Assembly (NCBI GenBank): GCA_021739805.1
Contig: JAIPBB010000105.1
Location: 1-15,310 of the forward strand
Reading direction: 5' to 3'
DNA from: Saprospiraceae bacterium
GTDB lineage: Bacteria > Bacteroidota > Bacteroidia > Bacteroidales > JAIPBB01
Length of the DNA: 15,310 nt
The notes under the pieces were generated by a model. That model searched no databases. It had not been told where the DNA came from and worked only from the letters and a program-made list of their open reading frames with translations. How positions within the stretch are numbered: the first letter of the stretch is position 1; each line of letters opens with the position of its first letter. This document shows, piece after piece, positions 1-6,194 of the stretch. The translations under genes were made by a program, and so were the position numbers.

Positions 1-1
1 T

Positions 2-91
2 AATTCTAAAATTAAAGCTTTTAGGAATATTTTTAGAGGTGTTAAAGATGTACCATTTTTTATTTTCAGAGTCACTAAAATATTTGCTTAA
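2..91 (+). CDS. C-terminal end of an unidentified protein (partial, gene enters from the left)
   Basis: One plus-strand frame is open from the window edge to a TAA at 89-91 and reads 29 residues, with a basic/aromatic stretch AFRNIFRGVKDVPFFIF near the end. The composition (basic amphipathic, then aromatic, then stop) is reasonable for a protein C-terminus, and it faintly recalls the tails of family 2 glycosyltransferases, but that is only an impression. The other two plus frames are broken by stops within the first bases. The stop is followed by non-coding, repeat-rich DNA, which fits a true gene end. The fragment is too short to exclude chance. Confidence 0.4.
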   Translation, partial: NSKIKAFRNIFRGVKDVPFFIFRVTKIFA

Positions 92-128
92 TGAAATCTG
101 AACTTATAGATACTCCCCCTATTTTTTC

Positions 129-226
129 CATTGAGCCGTCATTCCTCGATACGCCACGCTTTTAAGTTGTACTAAATTGCTATTTCATCAAAGCGTGGCA
201 CTCGGTCTGACTATTACTACTCAATG
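129..226. repeat. Imperfect ~98-bp palindromic element
   Basis: Two nested inverted repeats share one centre. The outer arms are CATTGAG (129-135) and CTCAATG (220-226). The inner arms are GCCACGCTTT (153-162) and AAAGCGTGGC (190-199), a perfect 10-bp pair with a 27-nt loop. It is more GC-rich than its surroundings. It has no T-tract on either side, so it is not a simple terminator. It could be a small non-autonomous palindromic repeat like the one at 311-421, or a folded 3' end for the upstream gene. Confidence 0.55.
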
Positions 227-267
227 CCTTTCTCACATATCATTTCATTGTTCACGTAATCACCCCT

Positions 268-530
268 TCTCGCCTTCTCCCGCTCTCAGGCTCACCCATT
301 CTCATTGCTTCGTCATTGCGAGCTGCCTGTGCTGAGCGAAGTAAAGCGAAGCAATCTGTTTGACTTATCATCGAAATTTATTTCAAGGGATTGCTTCAGT
401 CGTTCCTCCCTCGCAATGACGATTTGAATTTGCAATTTACTTCTCAAGTTCACAGGCTCTCACACTCGCATCTTCTCCTGCTCTCAGGTTCACCCACTCA
501 CAGGCTCTCATGCTCTCCCGTTCACCAAAT
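268..530. repeat. CT-rich degenerate direct repeats
   Basis: The gene-free stretch on either side of the 311-421 palindrome is built of related CT-rich words. A 30-nt word is present twice, at 275-304 and 473-502, with four differences; its shared core includes GCTCTCAGG and TCACCCA. A second word, TCACAGGCTCTCA, occurs at 450-462 and 498-510. On the minus strand these read as purine-rich GTGAGAGCC and GGTGAACC words. No open frame here looks coding. Confidence 0.6.
311..421. repeat. Two-level palindromic interspersed repeat (TCATTGCGAG type)
   Basis: The outer arms are CGTCATTGCGAG (311-322) and its exact reverse complement CTCGCAATGACG (410-421). The inner arms are GAAGCAATC (348-356) and GATTGCTTC (389-397). 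The same words, TCATTGCGAG with GAAGCAATC, are familiar to me from short palindromic repeats scattered in intergenic DNA of many unrelated bacteria; that link is from memory. There is no coding capacity. The element would fold into a long hairpin if transcribed and could be mobilised in trans. Confidence 0.75.
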
Positions 531-531
531 A

Positions 532-1029
532 CTACTTACTCCCCGAAGTCCTCACCTTCCTTTTCTTTTTAAATCTTTTCTTTTTCGGATTATTATATTC
601 GTTGGCTTTTTTGACGTTCTTTTTATATTGTTTTCGGGCATTTTTATCTTTTGGAATTCGCTTCTTTTCCATCAATTTATTCATCTTATACTTTGCCCTG
701 TTTTGCTTTCGAACTATTTTTTTATAGATTCTTGCATCGCCTTTTGATAAAAGAACGTAACTGTCGCCTTTGGCTTTTATTTGTTTCCATTCTGTTGAGA
801 ATTCAATTTTCTTTAGGATTTTGCTTAGTTTAATTATTTCGGCGTCCGACCAATGCTGACCATCAGTTTGATAGGTAACTGTTTTTTTCAGATCCATTTG
901 CTCAGGAGTGAGAACACCTCTTGGCTGTTTGACTTTTTTTTGCTTTGGTGGCTTAAATTGCGAAATAGCAGAAAATGGGAGAATTATTACAATTAATATT
1001 AGGAGTATTTTTTTGAATCTTGACTTCAT
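532..1029 (-). CDS. Lysine-rich exported protein of unknown function, paralog A
   Basis: This 165-residue protein is not one I recognise. Its ATG at 1027-1029 is chosen because it gives a clean signal peptide: MKSRFKK, then a hydrophobic run to about residue 20, ending SAISQ. An in-frame TTG 84 bp upstream would add 28 residues and bury this signal. The mature part is very basic (KPPKQKKVKQPR near its start, KKKRFKKKRKVR at the end). The middle contains YQTDGQHWSDAEIIKL, EWKQIKAKGDSY and RIYKKIVRKQ, followed by the tail module KRIPKDKNARKQYKKNVKKA. All of these blocks recur in the next gene upstream (1128-1745), so the two are tandem duplicates, with a 98-bp gap. The charge suggests binding to a polyanion such as LPS, DNA or wall polymer, but that is inference. 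Confidence 0.75.
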   Translation of the reverse strand: MKSRFKKILLILIVIILPFSAISQFKPPKQKKVKQPRGVLTPEQMDLKKTVTYQTDGQHWSDAEIIKLSKILKKIEFSTEWKQIKAKGDSYVLLSKGDARIYKKIVRKQNRAKYKMNKLMEKKRIPKDKNARKQYKKNVKKANEYNNPKKKRFKKKRKVRTSGSK

Positions 1030-1127
1030 TAATAAAGGTTTTAATTTAAATACGAAAATAAGGATAATTTGGAATAATTGATATATAACTTTTTTTTTGA
1101 ATCTACTTCTCAATACAAATTTAGTTT

Positions 1128-1745
1128 TTATCTTCTTCTCATACTCCTCCGATTATTAAATTGATTTGCCTTTTTCAAATTCCTTTTATATTGCTTTCGG
1201 GCATTTTTGTTTTTCGGGATTTTCCTTTTGTGAGTTATGCGGATTAATTTGCGTTTTACTTTTCTCTCTCTTTTAACAATCTCCTTATAGATTTTATTTT
1301 CGGTAGGAGTCAAATATGACAGTTTAATTTTATTTGTTAGGATTTGCTCGTTAATAAAATTCTCACAAGCAATTTTATTCTTATGTTTTAATACACTGCA
1401 ACTATCATAAATTAATCTCAATTCCTGCCTTACATACTTTGCATAAATTCGTCTTTGGTTCTTAGTTAGATTTGCATAATTATCTCCCTTTGCTTTAATT
1501 TTTTTCCAATCTTCCGAAAATTGAACTTTTTCAAGAGTTTTAGCAATTTTTATTATTTCCCCTTCAGTAAAGTGTTGCCCAAAGGTTTGGTAAGAGATTA
1601 GATTTTCAATGTAAAGTAATACACAAGTATCAACTCCATTAATAGTTCCACTTTGAAATCTTCTTTTCAACTTCTGGGAAGATAATTGAAAAGGCATATT
1701 TATTATTATAATTACAACAAATATTTTAACAATCCAGAGTCTCAT
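1128..1745 (-). CDS. Lysine-rich exported protein of unknown function, paralog B
   Basis: This 205-residue protein begins MRLWIVKIF with a hydrophobic segment to about residue 17 and SSQ near residue 24, so it is probably exported. It aligns with its downstream neighbour over SYQTFGQHFTEGEIIKIAKT, DWKKIKAKGDNY and the C-terminal KRKIPKNKNARKQYKRNLKK. Between these blocks it carries about 50 extra residues. The extra part looks like a second copy of one module: L-T-x(4)-RIYAKYVRQ at roughly residues 93-107, then LTPTENKIYKEIVKRERK at roughly 145-162. The inserted segment holds two cysteines (CSVLKHKNKIAC) that could form a disulfide, plus one cysteine after the signal. A 16-bp perfect palindrome lies 6 bp upstream of the ATG. 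I know no family for it. Confidence 0.75.
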   Translation of the reverse strand: MRLWIVKIFVVIIIINMPFQLSSQKLKRRFQSGTINGVDTCVLLYIENLISYQTFGQHFTEGEIIKIAKTLEKVQFSEDWKKIKAKGDNYANLTKNQRRIYAKYVRQELRLIYDSCSVLKHKNKIACENFINEQILTNKIKLSYLTPTENKIYKEIVKRERKVKRKLIRITHKRKIPKNKNARKQYKRNLKKANQFNNRRSMRRR

Positions 1746-1751
1746 TTTCGA

Positions 1752-1767
1752 AACATTATATAATGTT
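1752..1767. promoter_or_regulatory. 16-bp perfect palindrome next to a start codon (possible operator)
   Basis: AACATTATATAATGTT reads the same on both strands and ends 6 bp before the ATG of the minus-strand lysine-rich gene at 1745. It lies in the divergent region shared with mrdA. A dimeric regulator could use such a site, or it could be a short leader hairpin. AT-rich DNA yields short palindromes by chance, though 16 perfect bases is long for that. Confidence 0.35.
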
Positions 1768-1899
1768 AACGAAATTTTAAAAAAGATTATTTCTTTTCGA
1801 TTATTAGGGGAATTTTTCTACCAGTTGAAAACTAATATTTTCACACATCTACAAATAAAATTTACTGTTCTAAAAATATTTGTAATCATTAAATTGCTA

Positions 1900-1975
1900 A
1901 ATTTCAAACTGTTTGGAATTTTGAATTTGATATTTGGAATTTATTTGTCATTTGTTATTTGATATTTGGAATTTT
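1900..1975. repeat. TTTGGAATTT-type intergenic repeat
   Basis: The 17-bp word TTTGATATTTGGAATTT occurs exactly at 1926-1942 and 1958-1974, joined by a TTTGTCATTTGTTATTTG-like spacer. The start, AAACTGTTTGGAATTT, resembles 14588-14627, so this belongs to the same loose family as the elements at 10058-10186 and 14541-14666. It lies directly upstream of mrdA and overlaps the proposed -33 region of its promoter. Confidence 0.6.
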
Positions 1976-1998
1976 CTTGTAAAGTCTAACTATTTTTG
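1965..1998 (+). promoter_or_regulatory. Probable Bacteroidota-type promoter of mrdA-rodA
   Basis: TATTTTTG at 1991-1998 matches the TAnnTTTG -7 element known from Bacteroides. A TTTG at 1965-1968 stands 22 nt upstream, close to the usual 19-21 nt spacing. Transcription would start near 2004-2006, leaving a leader of about 20 nt before the ATG at 2024. The box is the only full match I found upstream of mrdA, but in AT-rich DNA it can arise by chance. Confidence 0.5.
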
Positions 1999-2023
1999 TG
2001 TTGAAATAAATAACAGTATAGAA

Positions 2024-3847
2024 ATGCAAAAAAATCCCTTTGTTGACAGAAAATATGTGATTTGGGCTATTTTTGTTTCTATAGGTTTGATATTTATAAT
2101 TCGTCTTTTTTATATTCAGGTTGTTGATGATAGCTATAAAACATCGGCTGCAAATAACTCCAGAAGAGAAATTACAATTTATCCGGCCAGAGGACTTATT
2201 TACGACCGTGATGGAGAACTATTGGTTTATAATGAAGCCACTTACGATTTGATGGTTACTCCAAATCAAATTAAAAAGAATGATTCAAATATTACTGAAT
2301 TATGCGAAATTATTGGAATCGGAATAGATGAATACAACGAAAGACTTAAAAAAGCTAAAAAATACTCCGGAAGAAAACCATCAATTTTCGAGAAACAATT
2401 ATCCAAAGTAACAGCAGGATATTTACAAGAAAAACTATATAAATTTTCAGGCTTTTACCTTCAGCCCAGAACCTTAAGAAATTATCCTAATCCAATAGCC
2501 GCACACATTTTGGGTTTTATCGGTGAAGTAAATCAAACAATTATTGATAATAATAATTACTATAAATCCGGTGATTATATTGGTGTTAGTGGGCTTGAAA
2601 AATCTTATGAAGAAGCTCTAAGGGGCATAAAAGGCAAGAAAATAATTTTAGTTGATAATTATAATCGTGAAAAAGGAAGCTTTCAGAAAGGGCAATATGA
2701 TGTTCCTGCTGAAGCCGGCAAAGATTTGGTTAGTTCAATTTCTGTTGCTTTGCAGCAATACGGCGAAAAACTTATGCAAAATAAAAAGGGTAGTATAGTT
2801 GCAATAGAGCCATCAACAGGTGAAATTTTAGCTTTTATTTCAGCACCTTCCTATGACCCGAATTTGTTGGTAGGAAGGATTCGTTCAGAGAATTATGTAA
2901 GACTCTTAAAAGACCCATTAAAACCATTATTCGACAGGGCTTTAATGGCTCAGTATCCTCCTGGTTCAATATTTAAAATTGTTCAGGCATTGATAGGAAT
3001 GGAAATGAAAGTAATAAATCCTAACACTGGTTTTGTCTGCAATAAAAGCCTTGTTGGTTGTCATAATCACCCTAATGCTTCAAATGTTGCACAGGCGATT
3101 CAATATTCTTGTAATCCATATTTTTACCAGGTTTACAGAAAAATAATTCAACAAGGAAAAGTCAAAAATAATTTCAAAGACAGTCGTTTAGGTCTTGCCG
3201 AGTGGCACAAACAAGCTGTTAGTTTTGGATTAGGGCAACGACTGGGAATTGATTTGCCAAGCTGTCGTCCCGGGGTAATTCCTGATGTTACTTTTTATGA
3301 TAAATGGTATGGGAAAAACAGATGGGCTTTTAGTACAATTTACTCAAATTCTATTGGACAGGGCGAAGTAGAAGTTGTACCTCTGCAAATGGCAAATCTT
3401 GCGTCTATTTTCGCCAACAGAGGTTTTTATTATGTTCCCCATCTAATAAAAGCGGTTGGCAACAGCAAAAAAATTGATGAAAAGTTTACAACAAAAAACT
3501 ATACAACAGTTAGCAGCAATTATTTTGAAATAGTTGCAGAAGCAATGTCCGCTGTTGTCAATCAGGAAGGTGGAACAGCCCGAAGAGCCAGAATAAATGG
3601 CATTGAAGTTTGCGGAAAAACAGGTACGGCTCAAAATCTTGGAGAAGACCATTCGGTTTTTATTGCATTTGCACCAAAAGAAAATCCAAAAATAGCAATT
3701 GCAGTTTATGTCGAAAACTCAGGTTTTGGTGGAACATGGGCTGCTCCTATTGCAAGTTTAATGATTGAAAAATATATTAATGACAGCATTCAAAATCCAT
3801 TGAAAGAACAAACAATTTTAGAAGCTGATTTTATTCACAAAAAGTGA
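2024..3847 (+). CDS. mrdA: Penicillin-binding protein 2, class B peptidoglycan DD-transpeptidase
   Basis: This enzyme crosslinks peptidoglycan during lateral wall growth, anchored in the inner membrane with its catalytic domain in the periplasm. The 607-residue protein has a single N-terminal membrane segment (about 11-30), then the PBP2 pedestal motif PARGLIYDRDG (54-64). The three transpeptidase motifs are all intact: S315-I-F-K318 with the nucleophile serine, S362-C-N364, and K532-T-G534 in CGKTGTAQN. The ATG at 2024 is preferred over an in-frame ATG at 1934 because the extra 30 residues are encoded by an intergenic repeat and would precede the anchor unnaturally. The stop overlaps the rodA start in GTGA, so the two are translationally coupled, which matches the known PBP2-RodA complex. 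mreBCD, a common upstream neighbour, is not present here. Confidence 0.96.
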   Translation: MQKNPFVDRKYVIWAIFVSIGLIFIIRLFYIQVVDDSYKTSAANNSRREITIYPARGLIYDRDGELLVYNEATYDLMVTPNQIKKNDSNITELCEIIGIGIDEYNERLKKAKKYSGRKPSIFEKQLSKVTAGYLQEKLYKFSGFYLQPRTLRNYPNPIAAHILGFIGEVNQTIIDNNNYYKSGDYIGVSGLEKSYEEALRGIKGKKIILVDNYNREKGSFQKGQYDVPAEAGKDLVSSISVALQQYGEKLMQNKKGSIVAIEPSTGEILAFISAPSYDPNLLVGRIRSENYVRLLKDPLKPLFDRALMAQYPPGSIFKIVQALIGMEMKVINPNTGFVCNKSLVGCHNHPNASNVAQAIQYSCNPYFYQVYRKIIQQGKVKNNFKDSRLGLAEWHKQAVSFGLGQRLGIDLPSCRPGVIPDVTFYDKWYGKNRWAFSTIYSNSIGQGEVEVVPLQMANLASIFANRGFYYVPHLIKAVGNSKKIDEKFTTKNYTTVSSNYFEIVAEAMSAVVNQEGGTARRARINGIEVCGKTGTAQNLGEDHSVFIAFAPKENPKIAIAVYVENSGFGGTWAAPIASLMIEKYINDSIQNPLKEQTILEADFIHKK

Positions 3848-5103
3848 GAGACAGGAGAAACATATTTGTAAATATTGATTGGGTAATGATTTTACTTTAT
3901 CTGCTTTTGGTTTTAATCGGATGGGTTAACATTTATGCTGCAGTTTATAACGAAGACCACCAAAGCATTTTTGATTTCTCGCAAAGCTATGGAAAACAAA
4001 TGTTATGGATTGGAACTTCAATACTTTTGGCCTTAATAATTCTATTGGTTGACTCAAAATTCTTTTCATCATTTTCCTATGTTATTTATGGAATTCTAAT
4101 TTTAATGCTAATAGCGGTTTTGCTTGTAGGAAAGGAGATTGCCGGTTCTAAATCGTGGTTTGGCTTTGGTGATTTTGGAATTCAACCTTCGGAATTTGCC
4201 AAGTTTGCAACTAATCTGGCAATAGCCAGATATCTGAGTGTTCTCAACATTGACATGAAAAACATTAAAACAAAGATTTTTACAATTGCCTTATTAGCTT
4301 TGCCTGCCGGACTAATTTTTCTTCAAAACGATACAGGTTCAGCGATTGTTTACTCGGCTTTTATTTTTGTTATGTACAGAGAAGGCTTGTCGGGCAATAT
4401 TCTTATTATTGGGGTTATTGCTGTGATTCTATTTGTTTTAGCTCTTTTAATAAATACACTCATAATTATTTCATTTTTAGCAGGAATTGCCATTATAATT
4501 TTTCTTTTAATCAAAAAAAATCAAAAAAACATACTGAAACTAATAGGTTTGCTGGTAATCACAAGTGCATTTGTTTTGAGTATTGATTATGTTTTTGAAC
4601 ACGTTCTGGAAGATCATCAGAAGATAAGAATTGATGTACTTCTAGGAAAGAATCCCGATTTAAAAGGAGCAGGTTATAATGTAAATCAGTCGAAAATTGC
4701 AATTGGCTCTGGAGGTTTTTCAGGCAAAGGTTTTTTACAGGGAACTCAAACCAAATTTAATTTTGTTCCTGAGCAAAGCACAGATTTCATTTTTTGCACC
4801 ATAGGTGAAGAATGGGGATTTTTAGGAAGTTCCTTAGTTGTGATTTTATTTGTTGGTTTACTTATACGAATTATATATATCGCCGAACGGCAAAGGTCAC
4901 AGTTTAGTCGAATTTATGGCTATGGCGTTGCCTCAATATTGTTTTTTCATTTTTCAATAAACATCGGAATGACACTCGGTCTTGTACCCGTTATTGGAAT
5001 TCCACTGCCTTTTTTTAGTTATGGTGGTTCATCCCTTTGGGCATTTACAATACTGTTGTTTATTTTTATAAAGCAGGATTCGTATAGATTGGAGCTGCTT
5101 TAA
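3844..5103 (+). CDS. rodA: RodA, SEDS-family peptidoglycan glycosyltransferase
   Basis: RodA polymerises lipid II into glycan strands and works with PBP2. The 419-residue protein starts with GTG inside the mrdA stop and has many hydrophobic segments, beginning with WVMILLYLLLVLIGW. SEDS signatures are present: IQPSEFAKF with Q114-P-S-E117, the block GAGYNVNQSKIAIGSGG, then VPEQSTDFIF with D314 at the position of the essential aspartate in characterised RodA proteins, and PLPFFSYGGSS near the C-terminus. It is about 50 residues longer than E. coli RodA; part of the excess is a hydrophobic plus lysine-rich loop around residues 198-230 (FLLIKKNQKN). The family also includes FtsW, but pairing with mrdA makes RodA the better call. 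Confidence 0.95.
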   Translation: MRDRRNIFVNIDWVMILLYLLLVLIGWVNIYAAVYNEDHQSIFDFSQSYGKQMLWIGTSILLALIILLVDSKFFSSFSYVIYGILILMLIAVLLVGKEIAGSKSWFGFGDFGIQPSEFAKFATNLAIARYLSVLNIDMKNIKTKIFTIALLALPAGLIFLQNDTGSAIVYSAFIFVMYREGLSGNILIIGVIAVILFVLALLINTLIIISFLAGIAIIIFLLIKKNQKNILKLIGLLVITSAFVLSIDYVFEHVLEDHQKIRIDVLLGKNPDLKGAGYNVNQSKIAIGSGGFSGKGFLQGTQTKFNFVPEQSTDFIFCTIGEEWGFLGSSLVVILFVGLLIRIIYIAERQRSQFSRIYGYGVASILFFHFSINIGMTLGLVPVIGIPLPFFSYGGSSLWAFTILLFIFIKQDSYRLELL

Positions 5104-5110
5104 AATTTTA
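5101..5110. other. 10-bp palindrome shared by two convergent stop codons
   Basis: TAAAATTTTA supplies the TAA of rodA on the plus strand (5101-5103) and the TAA of the oxidoreductase gene on the minus strand (5108-5110), leaving 4 bp between the genes. No hairpin with a T-tract lies in this gap, so one or both transcripts must run into the opposing gene. Confidence 0.9.
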
Positions 5111-6124
5111 TATCTCTCCGTGTGGCTTAAACAAAATCTTACCTTTCGACATATTTGAAATATAGGTTTTCAAAGCTAAACCGGCTTCTTCAAGAGGAAA
5201 ACTTCCCTGAATTTCTGTATGAACTTCATTGTTAATAATCATATCCTGCAAAGAGTTTGACAATTCAGTAAATTTATCCACACCTAAATTTTCAATATAA
5301 GCATTAAGATTAAAACCCATTATTGCTGAATTTTTGAAAATCAAATTCAATGGACTAATACTTCCAACAGCCACTCCTGAAAGACCTCCATAAAGAACAA
5401 CTTTAGAGTTTTTTGGCAGACAATTGAATATTTGTCCGGTGAGATTTCCGCCAACTGCATCAAAAGCAGTTGTTGCATTAAGTTCTGTAGCTAACTTTTT
5501 TAATGTAGCATCGAAATCTTCAGCATTCAAATTAAGATTATGTTTTTCGCCTGCTTCTTCTAAGGATTTTAAAGTTTCATCATTTCTGACAATATTAATA
5601 ACTTCGATATTATTCTTTTTCGCAATTAACCTGATAAAAGATGCAAGTTGTCCTCCGGCAGCAGTTTGAATAATTGCTTTGCTTTTGTTTTCAATAGCAA
5701 TTTGCATTAAACCAAAAGCAGTGAATGGATTAATAAAAAAACAAGCTGCCTGTTCATAGCTGAGTTCATCTTTTATAACAAGGCAATTTGTATAATCGGT
5801 TGCAAAATACTCTGCCCAGGTTCCATTTTCATCTTCCTGGGTGAAACAGCAAACTCTTTTGCCAATCAATTTTTGAGCTTCAGGATTTCCACCTGCCTCT
5901 ACTACAATTCCACTTGCCTCAAAACCGAGAACTTTTGGCAAAACCTTTTGAATATTATAACCGCCTCGCATAAATGCAATGTCAGATGGATTACAGGGGC
6001 TAGCCATAATTTTTATAAGAATTTGATTTTTTGAAGGCATAGGTTTTTTAATTTCAGTTGCTTTTAATCCTACTAAAACCCGTATAATATTTTGATTGTA
6101 TTCTCTTAGTTCAATTACTTTCAT
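5108..6124 (-). CDS. Zinc-independent MDR-family NAD(P)H oxidoreductase (quinone reductase/enoyl reductase-like)
   Basis: This 338-residue protein belongs to the medium-chain dehydrogenase/reductase superfamily. It starts MKVIELREYN, the usual first strand, so the ATG at 6122-6124 is chosen over upstream starts that would read through a terminator hairpin. CNPSD (44-48) and GFEASG (67-72) replace the zinc-ligand pattern C-x-x-D and GHE of classical alcohol dehydrogenases, so a catalytic zinc is unlikely. T154-A-A-G-G-Q-L-A161 is the Rossmann nucleotide-binding turn, and GKILFKP closes the chain as in quinone oxidoreductases. The substrate cannot be told; quinone, enone or enoyl-thioester are all possible. 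It lies 70 bp downstream of the ppiD-like gene behind a terminator, so it is probably transcribed separately or by readthrough, and it converges tightly with rodA. Confidence 0.85.
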   Translation of the reverse strand: MKVIELREYNQNIIRVLVGLKATEIKKPMPSKNQILIKIMASPCNPSDIAFMRGGYNIQKVLPKVLGFEASGIVVEAGGNPEAQKLIGKRVCCFTQEDENGTWAEYFATDYTNCLVIKDELSYEQAACFFINPFTAFGLMQIAIENKSKAIIQTAAGGQLASFIRLIAKKNNIEVINIVRNDETLKSLEEAGEKHNLNLNAEDFDATLKKLATELNATTAFDAVGGNLTGQIFNCLPKNSKVVLYGGLSGVAVGSISPLNLIFKNSAIMGFNLNAYIENLGVDKFTELSNSLQDMIINNEVHTEIQGSFPLEEAGLALKTYISNMSKGKILFKPHGEI

Positions 6125-6144
6125 TTTCTTAATTTTAATTGTAT

Positions 6145-6170
6145 AAAAAAAGGAAGCTTTAACTTCCTTC
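6145..6170 (-). terminator. Rho-independent terminator after the ppiD-like gene
   Basis: Read on the minus strand, AAGGAAG (6169-6163) pairs perfectly with CTTCCTT (6156-6150) around a 6-nt loop and runs straight into seven T residues (6151-6145). It starts 25 bp after the stop of the ppiD-like gene and ends only 20 bp before the ATG of the oxidoreductase gene, which leaves little room for a separate promoter. Confidence 0.8.
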
Positions 6171-6194
6171 ATTATTTTTTTGATAAAATATCTT

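Noticed and set aside
391..747. Plus-strand open frame of 118 codons
   Set aside because: It begins in the repeat region and then lies antisense to lysine-rich paralog A; the product is low-complexity Leu/Phe-rich, as expected for the reverse of Lys-rich coding DNA.
1116..1123. Minus-strand TAAATTTG as a promoter for paralog A
   Set aside because: It matches the -7 consensus but no -33 element is seen, and paralog A could equally be co-transcribed with paralog B.
1934..2023. N-terminal extension of PBP2 from the upstream ATG at 1934
   Set aside because: The 30 extra residues are encoded by the TTTGGAATTT repeat, overlap the promoter candidate and precede the normal PBP2 start.
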